In this document: one piece after another, positions 1 to 6,264 of the stretch | Layout: every line of letters starts with the position of its first letter | Position numbering within the stretch: position 1 is the stretch's first letter | Assembly (NCBI GenBank): GCA_030597275.1 | Contig: JAUVSB010000014.1 | Location: 1-14,070 of the forward strand | Length of the DNA: 14,070 bases | Direction: 5' to 3' | DNA from: Gammaproteobacteria bacterium | GTDB lineage: Bacteria > Pseudomonadota > Gammaproteobacteria > BMS3Bbin11 | Translations under genes and position numbers: made by a program | Notes under the pieces: generated by a model | Database searches by the model: none | Told to the model about the DNA's origin: nothing | Seen by the model: only the letters and a program-made list of their open reading frames with translations

Positions 1-1
1 C

Positions 2-679
2 AATGTAGAAGTGACCAAAAAGGTTGTCGACATGGCCCATGCTGGCGGGGTTTCTGTTGAAGGCGAACTGGGTTGCCTGGGTTCACTGGAAACCGGTGAA
101 ATGGGTGAAGAAGACGGTCACGGTGCAGAAGGAAAACTGGACCTGGATATGCTACTGACTGATGTTGACGAAGCGGTTGCTTTTGTTGAGCAAACTGGTG
201 TGGATGCACTGGCTATTGCTATTGGTACGTCACATGGTGCCTATAAATTCACCAAAGAGCCAACCGGCGATATTCTACGTATCGATCGTATCAAGGATAT
301 TCATAAAGCACTTCCTAACACTCACCTGGTAATGCATGGATCCTCTTCAGTGCCTCAGGACTGGCTGGAAATCATCAATAACTACGGTGGCGACATGGGA
401 CAGACCTACGGTGTGCCAGTAGAAGAAATACAGGAAGGCATCAAACACGGTGTTGCCAAGGTCAACATCGACACAGATCTGCGTATGGCATCAACCGGAG
501 CTGTGCGCCGCTTCCTGAGTGAGAACCCATCTAACTTCGATCCTCGCAAATTCCTCAAGGCCTCTACCGATGCAATGACGGAAATCTGCAAGGCTCGTTA
601 TGAAGCCTTTGGTTGTGCCGGCCACGCCAGCAAGATCAAGGCAAAACGTCTGGAAGATATGGTTGCTTATTATAAGTAA
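2..679 (+). CDS. fba: Class II fructose-bisphosphate aldolase, 5' end cut off by the window
   Basis: This enzyme catalyses reversible cleavage of fructose 1,6-bisphosphate to dihydroxyacetone phosphate and glyceraldehyde 3-phosphate, in glycolysis, gluconeogenesis and the Calvin cycle. The reading frame is already open at base 2, where it reads NVEVTKKVVDMAHAGGVSVE, so the true start lies outside the window and the GTG at 11 is not the start. About 226 C-terminal residues are present; the family usually has about 345-355. Visible family motifs are the metal-ligand region EGELGCLG, the histidine block GTSHGAYKF, the active-site block VMHGSSSVP, and the sugar-phosphate-binding segment KVNIDTDLRMA. 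The overall pattern resembles the Calvin-cycle subtype (FruBisAldo_II_B); that assignment rests on recall of the family. A terminator follows, so this is probably the last gene of its operon. Confidence 0.95.
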   Translation, partial: NVEVTKKVVDMAHAGGVSVEGELGCLGSLETGEMGEEDGHGAEGKLDLDMLLTDVDEAVAFVEQTGVDALAIAIGTSHGAYKFTKEPTGDILRIDRIKDIHKALPNTHLVMHGSSSVPQDWLEIINNYGGDMGQTYGVPVEEIQEGIKHGVAKVNIDTDLRMASTGAVRRFLSENPSNFDPRKFLKASTDAMTEICKARYEAFGCAGHASKIKAKRLEDMVAYYK

Positions 680-704
680 TCATTAGTCTACAAGTCATTA
701 CATT

Positions 705-741
705 AAACGGGCGTAGGGGTTGACCTTATGTCCGTTTTTTT
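705..741 (+). terminator. Rho-independent terminator after fba
   Basis: The arm at 706-712 (AACGGGC) pairs with 730-736 (GTCCGTT) using one G-U pair. Short inner pairing (AGG with CCT) extends the hairpin. A run of seven T residues (735-741) follows. It lies 25 bases after the aldolase stop codon and is oriented for plus-strand transcription. Confidence 0.72.
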
Positions 742-743
742 AT

Positions 744-806
744 GATTGTAGTTTCAAGTTTCAAGTTTCAAGTTTCAAGACGAAAGACGAAAGACGAAAG
801 ATTATC
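744..806. repeat. Heptanucleotide tandem repeat array (GTTTCAA x4, GACGAAA x3)
   Basis: Four exact GTTTCAA units (751-778) are followed without a break in phase by three exact GACGAAA units (779-799). The flanking heptads at 744-750 and 800-806 also begin with G, giving nine units in the same 7-bp phase. The two halves are roughly complementary: TTTC in one faces GAAA in the other every 7 bases, so the array could fold back as a weak periodic hairpin. It sits between the fba terminator and the bcp ribosome binding site. Related arrays occur elsewhere in this window. Confidence 0.9.
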
Positions 807-822
807 CAGTAGGAGAAAATAA

Positions 823-1290
823 ATGTCCGCACCCGAATTAAATAAACCAGCCCCTGATTGTGAAGTACAGGCAACATCAGATCGATCGTTTAAATTGTCT
901 GACTTAAAGGGAAAGAAGTTTGTTCTCTATTTTTACCCCAGAGACAGTACTCCCGGGTGTACTACTGAGGGGCGAGACTTCTCTGCCGTCTACGATCAGT
1001 TTCAGAAGAGCAACTGTGAAATATTTGGGGTCTCTCGAGACAGTATGCAAAAACATGAGAACTTCAAAGCTAAGCAAGACTTTCCTTTTGAGTTGATCTC
1101 TGACCCCGATGAAACGCTTTGCAACCTCTTTGATGTCATTCATGAAAAAAAGCTCTATGGTAAGGTGCACATGGGCATTGTTCGCAGCACCTTTGTCATT
1201 GATGAAAAAGGCGTTCTGAAACAGGAATACCGGAAAGTAAAGGTGAAAGGGCATGCAGAAGAAGTTTTAGAGTTTGTTAAAAGCCTCTGA
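823..1290 (+). CDS. bcp: Bcp/PrxQ-type thioredoxin-dependent peroxiredoxin
   Basis: This is a cytoplasmic thiol peroxidase that reduces hydrogen peroxide and organic hydroperoxides, normally recharged by thioredoxin. It has 155 residues, normal for the family. The peroxidatic cysteine is C46 in the motif DSTPGCTTEGRDFS, and R121 in GIVRSTFVID matches the conserved active-site arginine region. The ending RKVKVKGHAEEVLEFV is typical of the Bcp branch. The usual resolving cysteine five residues after the peroxidatic one is missing: residue 51 is arginine. The remaining cysteines are C13, C65 and C100, so the protein is either 1-Cys or uses a different partner. The ATG at 823 is preceded by AGGAG with a 7-base spacer, a strong ribosome binding site. 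The gene stands alone and converges on the permease gene. Confidence 0.93.
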   Translation: MSAPELNKPAPDCEVQATSDRSFKLSDLKGKKFVLYFYPRDSTPGCTTEGRDFSAVYDQFQKSNCEIFGVSRDSMQKHENFKAKQDFPFELISDPDETLCNLFDVIHEKKLYGKVHMGIVRSTFVIDEKGVLKQEYRKVKVKGHAEEVLEFVKSL

Positions 1291-1296
1291 GGGACT

Positions 1297-1356
1297 GAGG
1301 AAAGACTAAGGAATAAGGCAAAAAAGATTGGTTTTCCTTGATCCTGAAACCTGAAA
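1297..1356. repeat. Degenerate heptad repeats in the bcp/permease intergenic gap
   Basis: Four G-phased heptads run from 1297 to 1324 (GAGGAAA, GACTAAG, GAATAAG, GCAAAAA). Two exact CCTGAAA units follow at 1343-1356. CCTGAAA is the reverse complement of TTTCAGG, the variant seen near 4313-4320. The stretch fills the space between two convergent genes. An AGATTG/CAATCT inverted repeat also spans the gap, but it lacks a convincing T-tract. Confidence 0.6.
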
Positions 1357-1366
1357 CTTTTTCAAT

Positions 1367-2341
1367 CTATCTTCTTCTATACTGCCTCTGCAGCAAGAAC
1401 AAGAAAACAGGTACACCAAGCAAGGCGGTAACGACCCCAACCGGTATCTGCTGGGGTGCTATCAGGGTGCGAGCCAGTGTATCAGCGAGTATAAGAAAAC
1501 TGCCACCGGTAAGGACCGCCGCAGGCAGCAATAAGCGGTAATCCCGCAGACCTAGCAGGCGAAGGGCATGGGGGATAATCAGGCCAACAAAGCCAATGCT
1601 GCCAGCCATACTGACGGCGACGGCCGTCATTGCTGCGGCCAGTACGAATATTATTATTCGTAGTCGTCGAATATTTTCCCCTAGTGCAGCTGCCTGTTGC
1701 TGGCCTCGTACCAGTAAATTGAGTGGTCTGGAAATCATCCAGCTGAATATGAATGTCAGCAACAATACTGCTCCGCCTGTAGCTGTGTGACTAGTCTGGG
1801 AGAGATCACCCATCAACCAGAATAACATGCCCTGCATTTGTTGCTGGCTTGAAATGGTGAGCAGGAAACTTATGACGGCACTCCAGCCTGCAGCAATAAC
1901 AACACCTGTCAGTAGCAGGCGCTCAGTTGTCCAGTTTCCATTTGAAAATGAAATACTAAAAACAAGCAGGGTGGATAGAAGTGCACCGGCAAAGGCCGTC
2001 AGTGGCGTCCAGATAGACGAGAGTCCAAGTAACAAGGCAGCCAGGGTCGTAACACCAGCACCACCAGAGATGCCCAGAATATAGGGTTCAGCAAGCGGGT
2101 TGCGTAGCAGTACCTGTAAAAGTGCACCGGCCATTGATAATAAGGCACCAACAATAAAGCCATCCAGGGCCCGTTCGGCCCTTAGTGTAAATATTGTTTC
2201 TGTTAAGGGCTCTGAGTCTCCAGACAGGTATGGCCATAGCTCATTTATGCCAGTACCCGAGCTACCAGTAAGTAATGCCATAAAACCGCTAACAGGGACA
2301 AGCAGGGTTAATAAGGCCAGTATTTTATGCTGCGTCCTCAC
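1367..2341 (-). CDS. FecCD/BtuC-family ABC transporter permease
   Basis: This is an inner-membrane permease of the type that imports vitamin B12, heme or ferric siderophores. From the chosen start it has 324 residues, normal for the family, and is very hydrophobic, consistent with about ten membrane spans. Family segments include ERALDGFIVGALLSMAGALL near the N-terminus, NPLAEPYILGISGGAG, the GSIGFVGLIIPHALRLLG block, and the C-terminal IPVGVVTALLGVPVFLFLL. A TTG at 2371 would give ten more residues, but the GTG at 2341 overlaps the upstream TGA stop as GTGA, which argues for coupled translation from there. No ATPase or binding-protein gene is next to it, so the substrate cannot be assigned; cobalamin or a siderophore are the obvious candidates. 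It is the last gene of its operon and converges on bcp. Confidence 0.9.
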   Translation of the reverse strand: MRTQHKILALLTLLVPVSGFMALLTGSSGTGINELWPYLSGDSEPLTETIFTLRAERALDGFIVGALLSMAGALLQVLLRNPLAEPYILGISGGAGVTTLAALLLGLSSIWTPLTAFAGALLSTLLVFSISFSNGNWTTERLLLTGVVIAAGWSAVISFLLTISSQQQMQGMLFWLMGDLSQTSHTATGGAVLLLTFIFSWMISRPLNLLVRGQQQAAALGENIRRLRIIIFVLAAAMTAVAVSMAGSIGFVGLIIPHALRLLGLRDYRLLLPAAVLTGGSFLILADTLARTLIAPQQIPVGVVTALLGVPVFLFLLQRQYRRR

Positions 2342-3000
2342 CCAGGGTCCGCTAAAGTGAGTACTTGCCAACCCGCCTGTTTGGCATATTTTGCCAGTTG
2401 TGGGTCAGGGTTGACGGCGACAGGGTGGTCAACTATTTGTAGCAAGGGCAGGTCGTTGTGTGAATCTGAATAAAACCAGCTGCCCTTGAGTGTATTACCG
2501 GTCTTTTTCAGCCAGTCATTCACGCGCAGCACCTTTCCTTCCTGGTAGCTGGGCACACCACTGACAGCACCCGTGTACTGATTATCAATAAGCTCTGCAT
2601 TGGTAGCAATTAATTGATCAATCGCAAAAAGGTCAGCAATTGGTCGAGTGACAAAGTCGTTGGTTGCTGAAATGATAAGTAGAGTATCGTTTTGTAGGCG
2701 GTGTTTCTCTACCAGCTCCTGTGCCTGTTCGGTGATGATGGGTTTGATGTAATTCTCAAGATACTCTTCCCGCATCTGTAACAGTTCAGGCATGGGAATT
2801 CGAGCTAATGGAGCGAGTTGAAAACGCAGGAAGGCCATAATATCCATCTGGCCATTCAAGTATTCCTGATAGAAACGTTCGTTTTCCCGTTGATGAGACT
2901 CTTGATCAACAACGCCTTTATCGATGAGATACATGCCCCATAGATAGTCACTGTCTCCTCTGAGGAGAGTATTATCAAGATCAAAAATTGCCAGTGCCAC
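2338..3000 (-). CDS. HAD-IB family phosphatase (SerB-like)
   Basis: This is a cytoplasmic phosphatase of the haloacid dehalogenase superfamily, subfamily IB. The first motif IFDLDNTLL supplies nucleophile D7 and acid/base D9. Motif II is the ISATND segment, with S111. A lysine lies in QEGKVLRV, and the last motif is FYSDSHNDLPLL with its metal-binding aspartates. It has 220 residues and a helical cap between motifs I and II, as in phosphoserine phosphatase and related enzymes. The substrate is unknown; neighbours of rppH in Pseudomonas carry the same kind of protein. The start is GTG at 3000, right at the beginning of the conserved fold, and no longer version is sensible. Its stop overlaps the permease start. 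It is divergent from rppH. Confidence 0.88.
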   Translation of the reverse strand: MALAIFDLDNTLLRGDSDYLWGMYLIDKGVVDQESHQRENERFYQEYLNGQMDIMAFLRFQLAPLARIPMPELLQMREEYLENYIKPIITEQAQELVEKHRLQNDTLLIISATNDFVTRPIADLFAIDQLIATNAELIDNQYTGAVSGVPSYQEGKVLRVNDWLKKTGNTLKGSWFYSDSHNDLPLLQIVDHPVAVNPDPQLAKYAKQAGWQVLTLADPG

Positions 3001-3005
3001 GTTCG

Positions 3006-3011
3006 ATTATA
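3006..3011 (-). promoter_or_regulatory. Candidate -10 box for the HAD/permease operon, possibly leaderless
   Basis: A perfect TATAAT on the minus strand ends five bases before the GTG start at 3000, which would place transcription start at or next to the start codon. I see no convincing -35 box 16-18 bases upstream and only a weak AGG upstream of the GTG. Assigned from the motif and its position only. Confidence 0.4.
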
Positions 3012-3138
3012 CCTGGATATTGTTTAGTGTATTCTACAGCGTAATAGCTGCCCGGGCGATAAGATCACCGAAAATGTGACAGAGTGATGACAGTATGTTA
3101 GTTTTTATCCATTAGTTTGAATTAACTGGAATATGAAC

Positions 3139-3603
3139 ATGCTGGACAAAGAAGGTTACAGACCTAATGTCGGCATCGTATTGTGCAACGATAATCAGCA
3201 GGTATTATGGGCCCGCCGTATCAAACATGATGGCTGGCAGTTCCCGCAGGGCGGGGTCAAGCTTGATGAATCTCCAGACGATGCTATGTTTCGTGAATTA
3301 AGAGAGGAAATCGGCTTAAAACGGCATCATGTTGAGGTAATAGGCCGAACCAGTGACTGGCTGCGCTACGATTTGCCACAATCCTGTCGACGGAATAGCC
3401 GCTCGCGCTTCCGTGGACAGAAACAAATGTGGTTTCTGCTGCGGTTAACAGGTTGTGATAACGATGTTTGTCTCGATCAGAGTGATTGTCCTGAATTCGA
3501 TCACTGGCAATGGGTCACTTACTGGCAACCATTAAAGCATGTGGTGCATTTTAAAAGAGATGTCTATCAGGCAGCTCTGGAAGAGCTTGAAGCTTTTCTT
3601 TAA
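3139..3603 (+). CDS. rppH: RNA pyrophosphohydrolase (Nudix)
   Basis: RppH removes pyrophosphate from the 5' end of triphosphorylated mRNA and so starts 5'-end-dependent RNA decay. The Nudix box is complete: counting from the upstream ATG at 3133 it covers residues 40-62, GGVKLDESPDDAMFRELREE then IGL, matching Gx5Ex7REUxEExGU. The opening LDKEGYRPNVGIVLCN and the HDGWQFPQGG segment are characteristic of RppH rather than other Nudix enzymes. Two in-frame ATGs compete, at 3133 and 3139. The GGA at 3128-3130 is 2 bases from the first and 8 from the second, and the E. coli protein aligns best with the second, so 3139 is preferred (154 residues). The adjacent divergent HAD phosphatase matches the Pseudomonas arrangement. 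The gene ends at a large hairpin. Confidence 0.95.
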   Translation: MLDKEGYRPNVGIVLCNDNQQVLWARRIKHDGWQFPQGGVKLDESPDDAMFRELREEIGLKRHHVEVIGRTSDWLRYDLPQSCRRNSRSRFRGQKQMWFLLRLTGCDNDVCLDQSDCPEFDHWQWVTYWQPLKHVVHFKRDVYQAALEELEAFL

Positions 3604-3611
3604 TAACTATT

Positions 3612-3646
3612 TTACTGCCATACCTGTTATTCAGGCATGGCAGTAA
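3612..3646. terminator. Strong hairpin between convergent rppH and cyclophilin genes
   Basis: TTACTGCCAT (3612-3621) pairs perfectly with ATGGCAGTAA (3637-3646). After one A/C mismatch, CCTG pairs with CAGG around a TTATT loop, making about 14 base pairs. It sits 9 bases after the rppH stop and could serve both convergent genes. There is no clear T-tract on either strand, so it may act as a 3'-end stabiliser or a weak bidirectional terminator. Confidence 0.6.
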
Positions 3647-3675
3647 TAAGCACAGTCTAAAACAACATAAAAAAC

Positions 3676-4281
3676 TTATTTTTCACCATTGCCTGCTGGC
3701 GATTGCGTTTTTATTCTTTCGATCTTCAGGATTTCAATTGTTTTGACAGGGACATCTCCACGATCTCCTCTAGCCGAAGTTGAACTGCCTTCTATTTTCA
3801 TGACCACATCCATGCCTTTAGTTACCTGACCAAACACAGCATAACCCCATCCGCGCATATTTTTACCGGTATGATCAAGCATAGTATTGTCTTTTGTATT
3901 GATGAAAAACTGATCGGATGCTGAATGCGGTTCACCAGTGCGTGCCATGGCGATGCTTCCTTTCACATTTTTCAGGCCATTATTGGCTTCATTTTTGATT
4001 GGCATGACGCCGCCCACTTTCTGCATGGAAAGGTTCAGCCCACCACCCTGGATCATAAAGTTTTTTATCACCCGATGAAAAATAGTACCGTTGTAGTGTT
4101 TCTGATCTACCAGAGAGAGGAAGTTTTTTACCGTGACGGGTGCTTTGTCCTGATATAAAGTCACCTCAAAATTACCGGCACTGGTTTCAAATAAAACTAC
4201 GGGGTCGTCCTTGGCATGTGCGGCTGTAATATTTAGGCTGATTAACAGGGAAAGAAAAATAATTTTTTTAAAAAACTTCAT
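3676..4281 (-). CDS. ppiA: Periplasmic cyclophilin-type peptidyl-prolyl cis-trans isomerase
   Basis: This enzyme speeds cis-trans isomerisation of Xaa-Pro bonds during protein folding. The N-terminus MKFFKKIIFLSLLISLNITA followed by AHA is a clear Sec signal peptide, cleaved at about residue 23, so the mature enzyme acts in the periplasm. Cyclophilin active-site signatures are present: FHRVIKNFMIQGG (catalytic Arg, plus Phe, Met and Gln) and SASDQFFIN. YAVFGQVTKGMDVV is the usual late block. The length of 201 residues fits a secreted cyclophilin. The ATG at 4281 is preceded by AGGA with a 7-base spacer; an upstream TTG at 4305 lies inside a repeat and is unlikely. The symbol follows the E. 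coli periplasmic homologue and is tentative. Confidence 0.92.
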   Translation of the reverse strand: MKFFKKIIFLSLLISLNITAAHAKDDPVVLFETSAGNFEVTLYQDKAPVTVKNFLSLVDQKHYNGTIFHRVIKNFMIQGGGLNLSMQKVGGVMPIKNEANNGLKNVKGSIAMARTGEPHSASDQFFINTKDNTMLDHTGKNMRGWGYAVFGQVTKGMDVVMKIEGSSTSARGDRGDVPVKTIEILKIERIKTQSPAGNGEK

Positions 4282-4298
4282 CGATGTGTCCTTTATTA

Positions 4299-4326
4299 GT
4301 TTCAAGTTTCAAGTTTCAGGTTTCAT
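4299..4326. repeat. Heptad repeat array GTTTCAA/GTTTCAG between EVE and cyclophilin genes
   Basis: Four G-phased heptads occur in a row: GTTTCAA twice (4299-4312), GTTTCAG (4313-4319) and GTTTCAT (4320-4326). The TGA stop codon of the EVE-domain gene (4323-4325 on the minus strand) lies inside the last unit. The unit is the same as in the 751-778 array. Confidence 0.88.
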
Positions 4327-4781
4327 TCCATATCAAGAATGAGATCCCAGTGTTCTTTGCTGACCGGCATGATAGAAAGACGATTTCCGCGTCTAACTAA
4401 CGGCATACTTTCGAGTTCAGGCAGGGGTTTCAACTCCTGCAGTGTAATGTTACGTTTCAGATCACGCACATATTTTACGTCCACCATGTACCAGCGCGGA
4501 TTTTCCAGGTCACTTTTAGGGTCATAGTAGTGCTGTTCAGGATCGGTCGCGGTGTAGTCTGGATAGCCATCACGAGTGACTTCCATAATTCCAACGATGC
4601 CGGGTTCTTTGCAGTTCGAGTGATAAAAAAATATCATGTCACCGGTCTTGACGTCATCGCGCAACATGTTTCTGGCCTGATAATTCCTGATACCATCCCA
4701 GTGGTCTGTCTGATCGGGTAAGGCCTTGAGGTGTTCGATGCCGAAGACATCGGGTTCACTTTTGAATAACCAGTAGTTCAT
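4323..4781 (-). CDS. EVE domain-containing protein
   Basis: The 152-residue protein is a single EVE domain, a PUA-like fold related to YTH and ASCH domains. Family signatures are the opening MNYWLFKSEPDVFGIEHL, WDGIRNYQARNML (about residues 28-40), DMIFFYHSN, and PRWYMVDVKYV. EVE domains, such as human THYN1, are reported to recognise modified bases like 5-methylcytosine; the ligand of this stand-alone bacterial form is not established. The ATG directly follows the stop of the DUF427 gene with no gap, so the two are translated from one mRNA. It is the third member of the fau-DUF427-EVE cluster. Its stop codon lies in a heptad repeat. Confidence 0.9.
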   Translation of the reverse strand: MNYWLFKSEPDVFGIEHLKALPDQTDHWDGIRNYQARNMLRDDVKTGDMIFFYHSNCKEPGIVGIMEVTRDGYPDYTATDPEQHYYDPKSDLENPRWYMVDVKYVRDLKRNITLQELKPLPELESMPLVRRGNRLSIMPVSKEHWDLILDME

Positions 4782-5102
4782 TTATTGGGCGCCTCTAATA
4801 ATCTCATATTGTCTGTGGCTGGGATAAAAACCAAACCAGCCTGCTATATGTTGATAAGCCTTTTTCGGCTCAGGGTAAACCCAGCAGATATCATTGATCC
4901 AGCCGAGCTCAGTCTTTAGATCAACCCAAAAGCAAAGGCCTTTGACAGGGCAGTTATAGATACGATCGCTTACCTCAAACTGGTTCAAATCTACCAGGTC
5001 CGGATGTACATAATAATTACCTTCGATTCTCTGTAATTGGTTATCAGCAGCTTGCAATAAAATGCTGTTGTCGTTTTTCATTCGTATAGTGATGGCGGAC
5101 AT
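4782..5102 (-). CDS. DUF427 domain-containing protein
   Basis: The 106-residue protein has the pattern of the DUF427 family (PF04248): a central NCPVKGLCFWVDL, corresponding to the family's CPYKG region, then WVYPEPKKAYQHIAGWFGFY, which matches the conserved YPEP and IAGxxxFYP block. It has no signal peptide or membrane segment. The biochemical function of the family is unknown. The gene lies exactly between fau and the EVE gene: the fau TGA is followed at once by its ATG, and its own TAA is followed at once by the EVE ATG. This zero-spacing arrangement implies coordinated expression, but does not show the function. Confidence 0.85.
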   Translation of the reverse strand: MSAITIRMKNDNSILLQAADNQLQRIEGNYYVHPDLVDLNQFEVSDRIYNCPVKGLCFWVDLKTELGWINDICWVYPEPKKAYQHIAGWFGFYPSHRQYEIIRGAQ

Positions 5103-5726
5103 TCAGGTTTCTGCCTGTATTGCGGGTTTTATTATACGTTCTGGGGTTATTGTTATATCCGGAATGATGTCCCAGCTTTCGAGGGGCAGGTGAGGTACAT
5201 ACTGAAAATCATGACCAGTGGCAACCAGCAAAGGCTTAGCAGATGAATTACCATTCTTTGAACAGTCAGCCAGTGAGCGGTCATAGTAGCCGCCACCCAT
5301 ACCCAGACGGCGGCCACAGGCATCGAATGCAACAAGAGGCATGAATATCAGTTCCATATCGCTAGCCGGTAAAAGTTGTTGCTCGGGAACGAGCGGTTCG
5401 GCTATTCCATATATATTTTTTGACATAACTCGGTCAGGTGCCCATTCGGCAAATTTCAGAGCGTTTTTTCTAGCGTTGTCAAGAACGGGTAAAAAACATT
5501 GCCTGCCCTGTTTGTAGCAATGAATCATTAATGGCAGGAGGTCAATTTCACCATCCTGAGTAAGATAAAATGCAATTCTGTCAGCGTGATCTATCGCAGA
5601 GATATGTTGTAACACCTTTTCTGTAAGTGCAAGACTGGCAAGCTGCTGTTGGTGAGCGTGCAGGGCAGAACGCATTTTTCGCATCTGTTTGCGAATAGCC
5701 ATCTTGTCATTTTTATTGTTAGTCAT
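5103..5726 (-). CDS. fau: 5-formyltetrahydrofolate cyclo-ligase
   Basis: The enzyme (also called MTHFS or YgfA) converts 5-formyl-THF to 5,10-methenyl-THF with ATP hydrolysis and returns stored folate to one-carbon metabolism. Visible motifs are the N-terminal basic IRKQMRKMRSAL that opens the fold, FYLTQDGEIDL, the substrate region FMPLVAFD, and the highly conserved RLGMGGGYYDRSL. The frame is open up to an ATG at 5786, but that lies inside the 6S RNA. The ATG at 5726 gives 207 residues and an E. coli-like N-terminus; an ATG at 5702 is also possible. No strong ribosome binding site precedes either. Position directly after 6S RNA is the conserved gammaproteobacterial arrangement. Confidence 0.93.
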   Translation of the reverse strand: MTNNKNDKMAIRKQMRKMRSALHAHQQQLASLALTEKVLQHISAIDHADRIAFYLTQDGEIDLLPLMIHCYKQGRQCFLPVLDNARKNALKFAEWAPDRVMSKNIYGIAEPLVPEQQLLPASDMELIFMPLVAFDACGRRLGMGGGYYDRSLADCSKNGNSSAKPLLVATGHDFQYVPHLPLESWDIIPDITITPERIIKPAIQAET

Positions 5727-5755
5727 CAGATGAGCGCTATGTATTTTCAAATAAG

Positions 5756-5945
5756 GTGGCGCCCCCACCTGTGCCGTGACACTCATTTACCTTGAACCAA
5801 AGGTTCAAGTGGGACTCTTGGCCATGCATCAGGCTATCAACATGAGATTCACGAAGACGGCTCAACAGCGTTACCTCTAAATCCCGGAATTGTGGATTAG
5901 GTTCTAAGGGTTGTAGAGTGCTACGCACACCGCAGCAGGCGCCAC
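5756..5945 (-). ncRNA. ssrS: 6S RNA
   Basis: 6S RNA mimics an open promoter and binds sigma-70 RNA polymerase, damping transcription in stationary phase. About 190 nt are inferred. The ends pair perfectly: GTGGCGCC (5945-5938, minus strand) with GGCGCCAC (5763-5756). CACTC and GAGTG continue the closing stem further in. The hallmark 3'-side hairpin CTTGAACC-TTT-GGTTCAAG (5809-5791) matches the CUUGAACC...GGUUCAAG element of E. coli and Pseudomonas 6S RNA. A TATAAT lies just upstream at the right distance for a start near 5945. The order zapA, 6S RNA, fau is the conserved context. Ends are approximate and the central bubble was not folded by computation. Confidence 0.9.
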
Positions 5946-5951
5946 GGCATC

Positions 5952-5957
5952 ATTATA
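5952..5957 (-). promoter_or_regulatory. -10 box of the 6S RNA promoter, overlapping the zapA stop codon
   Basis: The minus strand reads TATAAT six bases before the inferred 6S start at 5945, and the zapA stop TAA (5955-5953) is part of it. A possible -35, TTGGAT, lies 19 bases upstream inside zapA, which is a long spacer and therefore uncertain. Confidence 0.65.
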
Positions 5958-6264
5958 GCTCTATTTCGGCCTGGCCATCCAAGGCTTCTTCAAGATTTCT
6001 TCGCAGCTTCTTGATGCGTGATTCCATTTCAAGAGAAATGCCGCTATCAGCTCGTAATGACAACAGGTCATGGGCTATATTCAGGGCAGCCATTACAGCG
6101 ACACGCTCTGTTCCGAGCACAGCGCCGCTTTGCTGAATTTCCCGCATATTTGTATCGAGATAAGATGCTGCAGCAAGCAGCTCATCTTTTTTTTCGTCAG
6201 GACAGGCGACGGTGTACTCTTTGCCCAGAATAATAATCTGGCATCCTGTGGCTGTTGTTTTCAA
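5953..6264 (-). CDS. zapA: Cell division protein ZapA
   Basis: ZapA binds FtsZ, cross-links its filaments and stabilises the Z-ring at mid-cell. The 103-residue protein has the usual two parts: an N-terminal globular domain beginning QIIILGKEYTVACPDEKKDE, and a C-terminal coiled coil from about residue 70 (LRADSGISLEMESRIKKLRR). The conserved stretch TERVAVMAALNIAHDLL lies between them. The start is TTG at 6264, which overlaps the upstream TGA stop as TTGA and is preceded by GGAG with an 8-base spacer, so translation is coupled to the ZapB-like gene. 6S RNA and fau follow. Confidence 0.94.
   Translation of the reverse strand: MKTTATGCQIIILGKEYTVACPDEKKDELLAAASYLDTNMREIQQSGAVLGTERVAVMAALNIAHDLLSLRADSGISLEMESRIKKLRRNLEEALDGQAEIEL

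Noticed and set aside
744..806. Heptad array as a CRISPR array
   Set aside because: Units are 7 bases with no spacers; this is a short tandem repeat.
1326..1368. AGATTG/CAATCT inverted repeat as a terminator for bcp
   Set aside because: Stem of six pairs with a loop of over 30 bases and no T-tract after it; too weak to call.
1338..2360. Several plus-strand frames opposite the permease gene
   Set aside because: They are shadows of the permease coding sequence; no domain or ribosome binding site supports them.
5727..5786. Longer fau reading frame starting at 5786
   Set aside because: The extra residues are encoded by the 3' end of the 6S RNA and do not resemble the family N-terminus.
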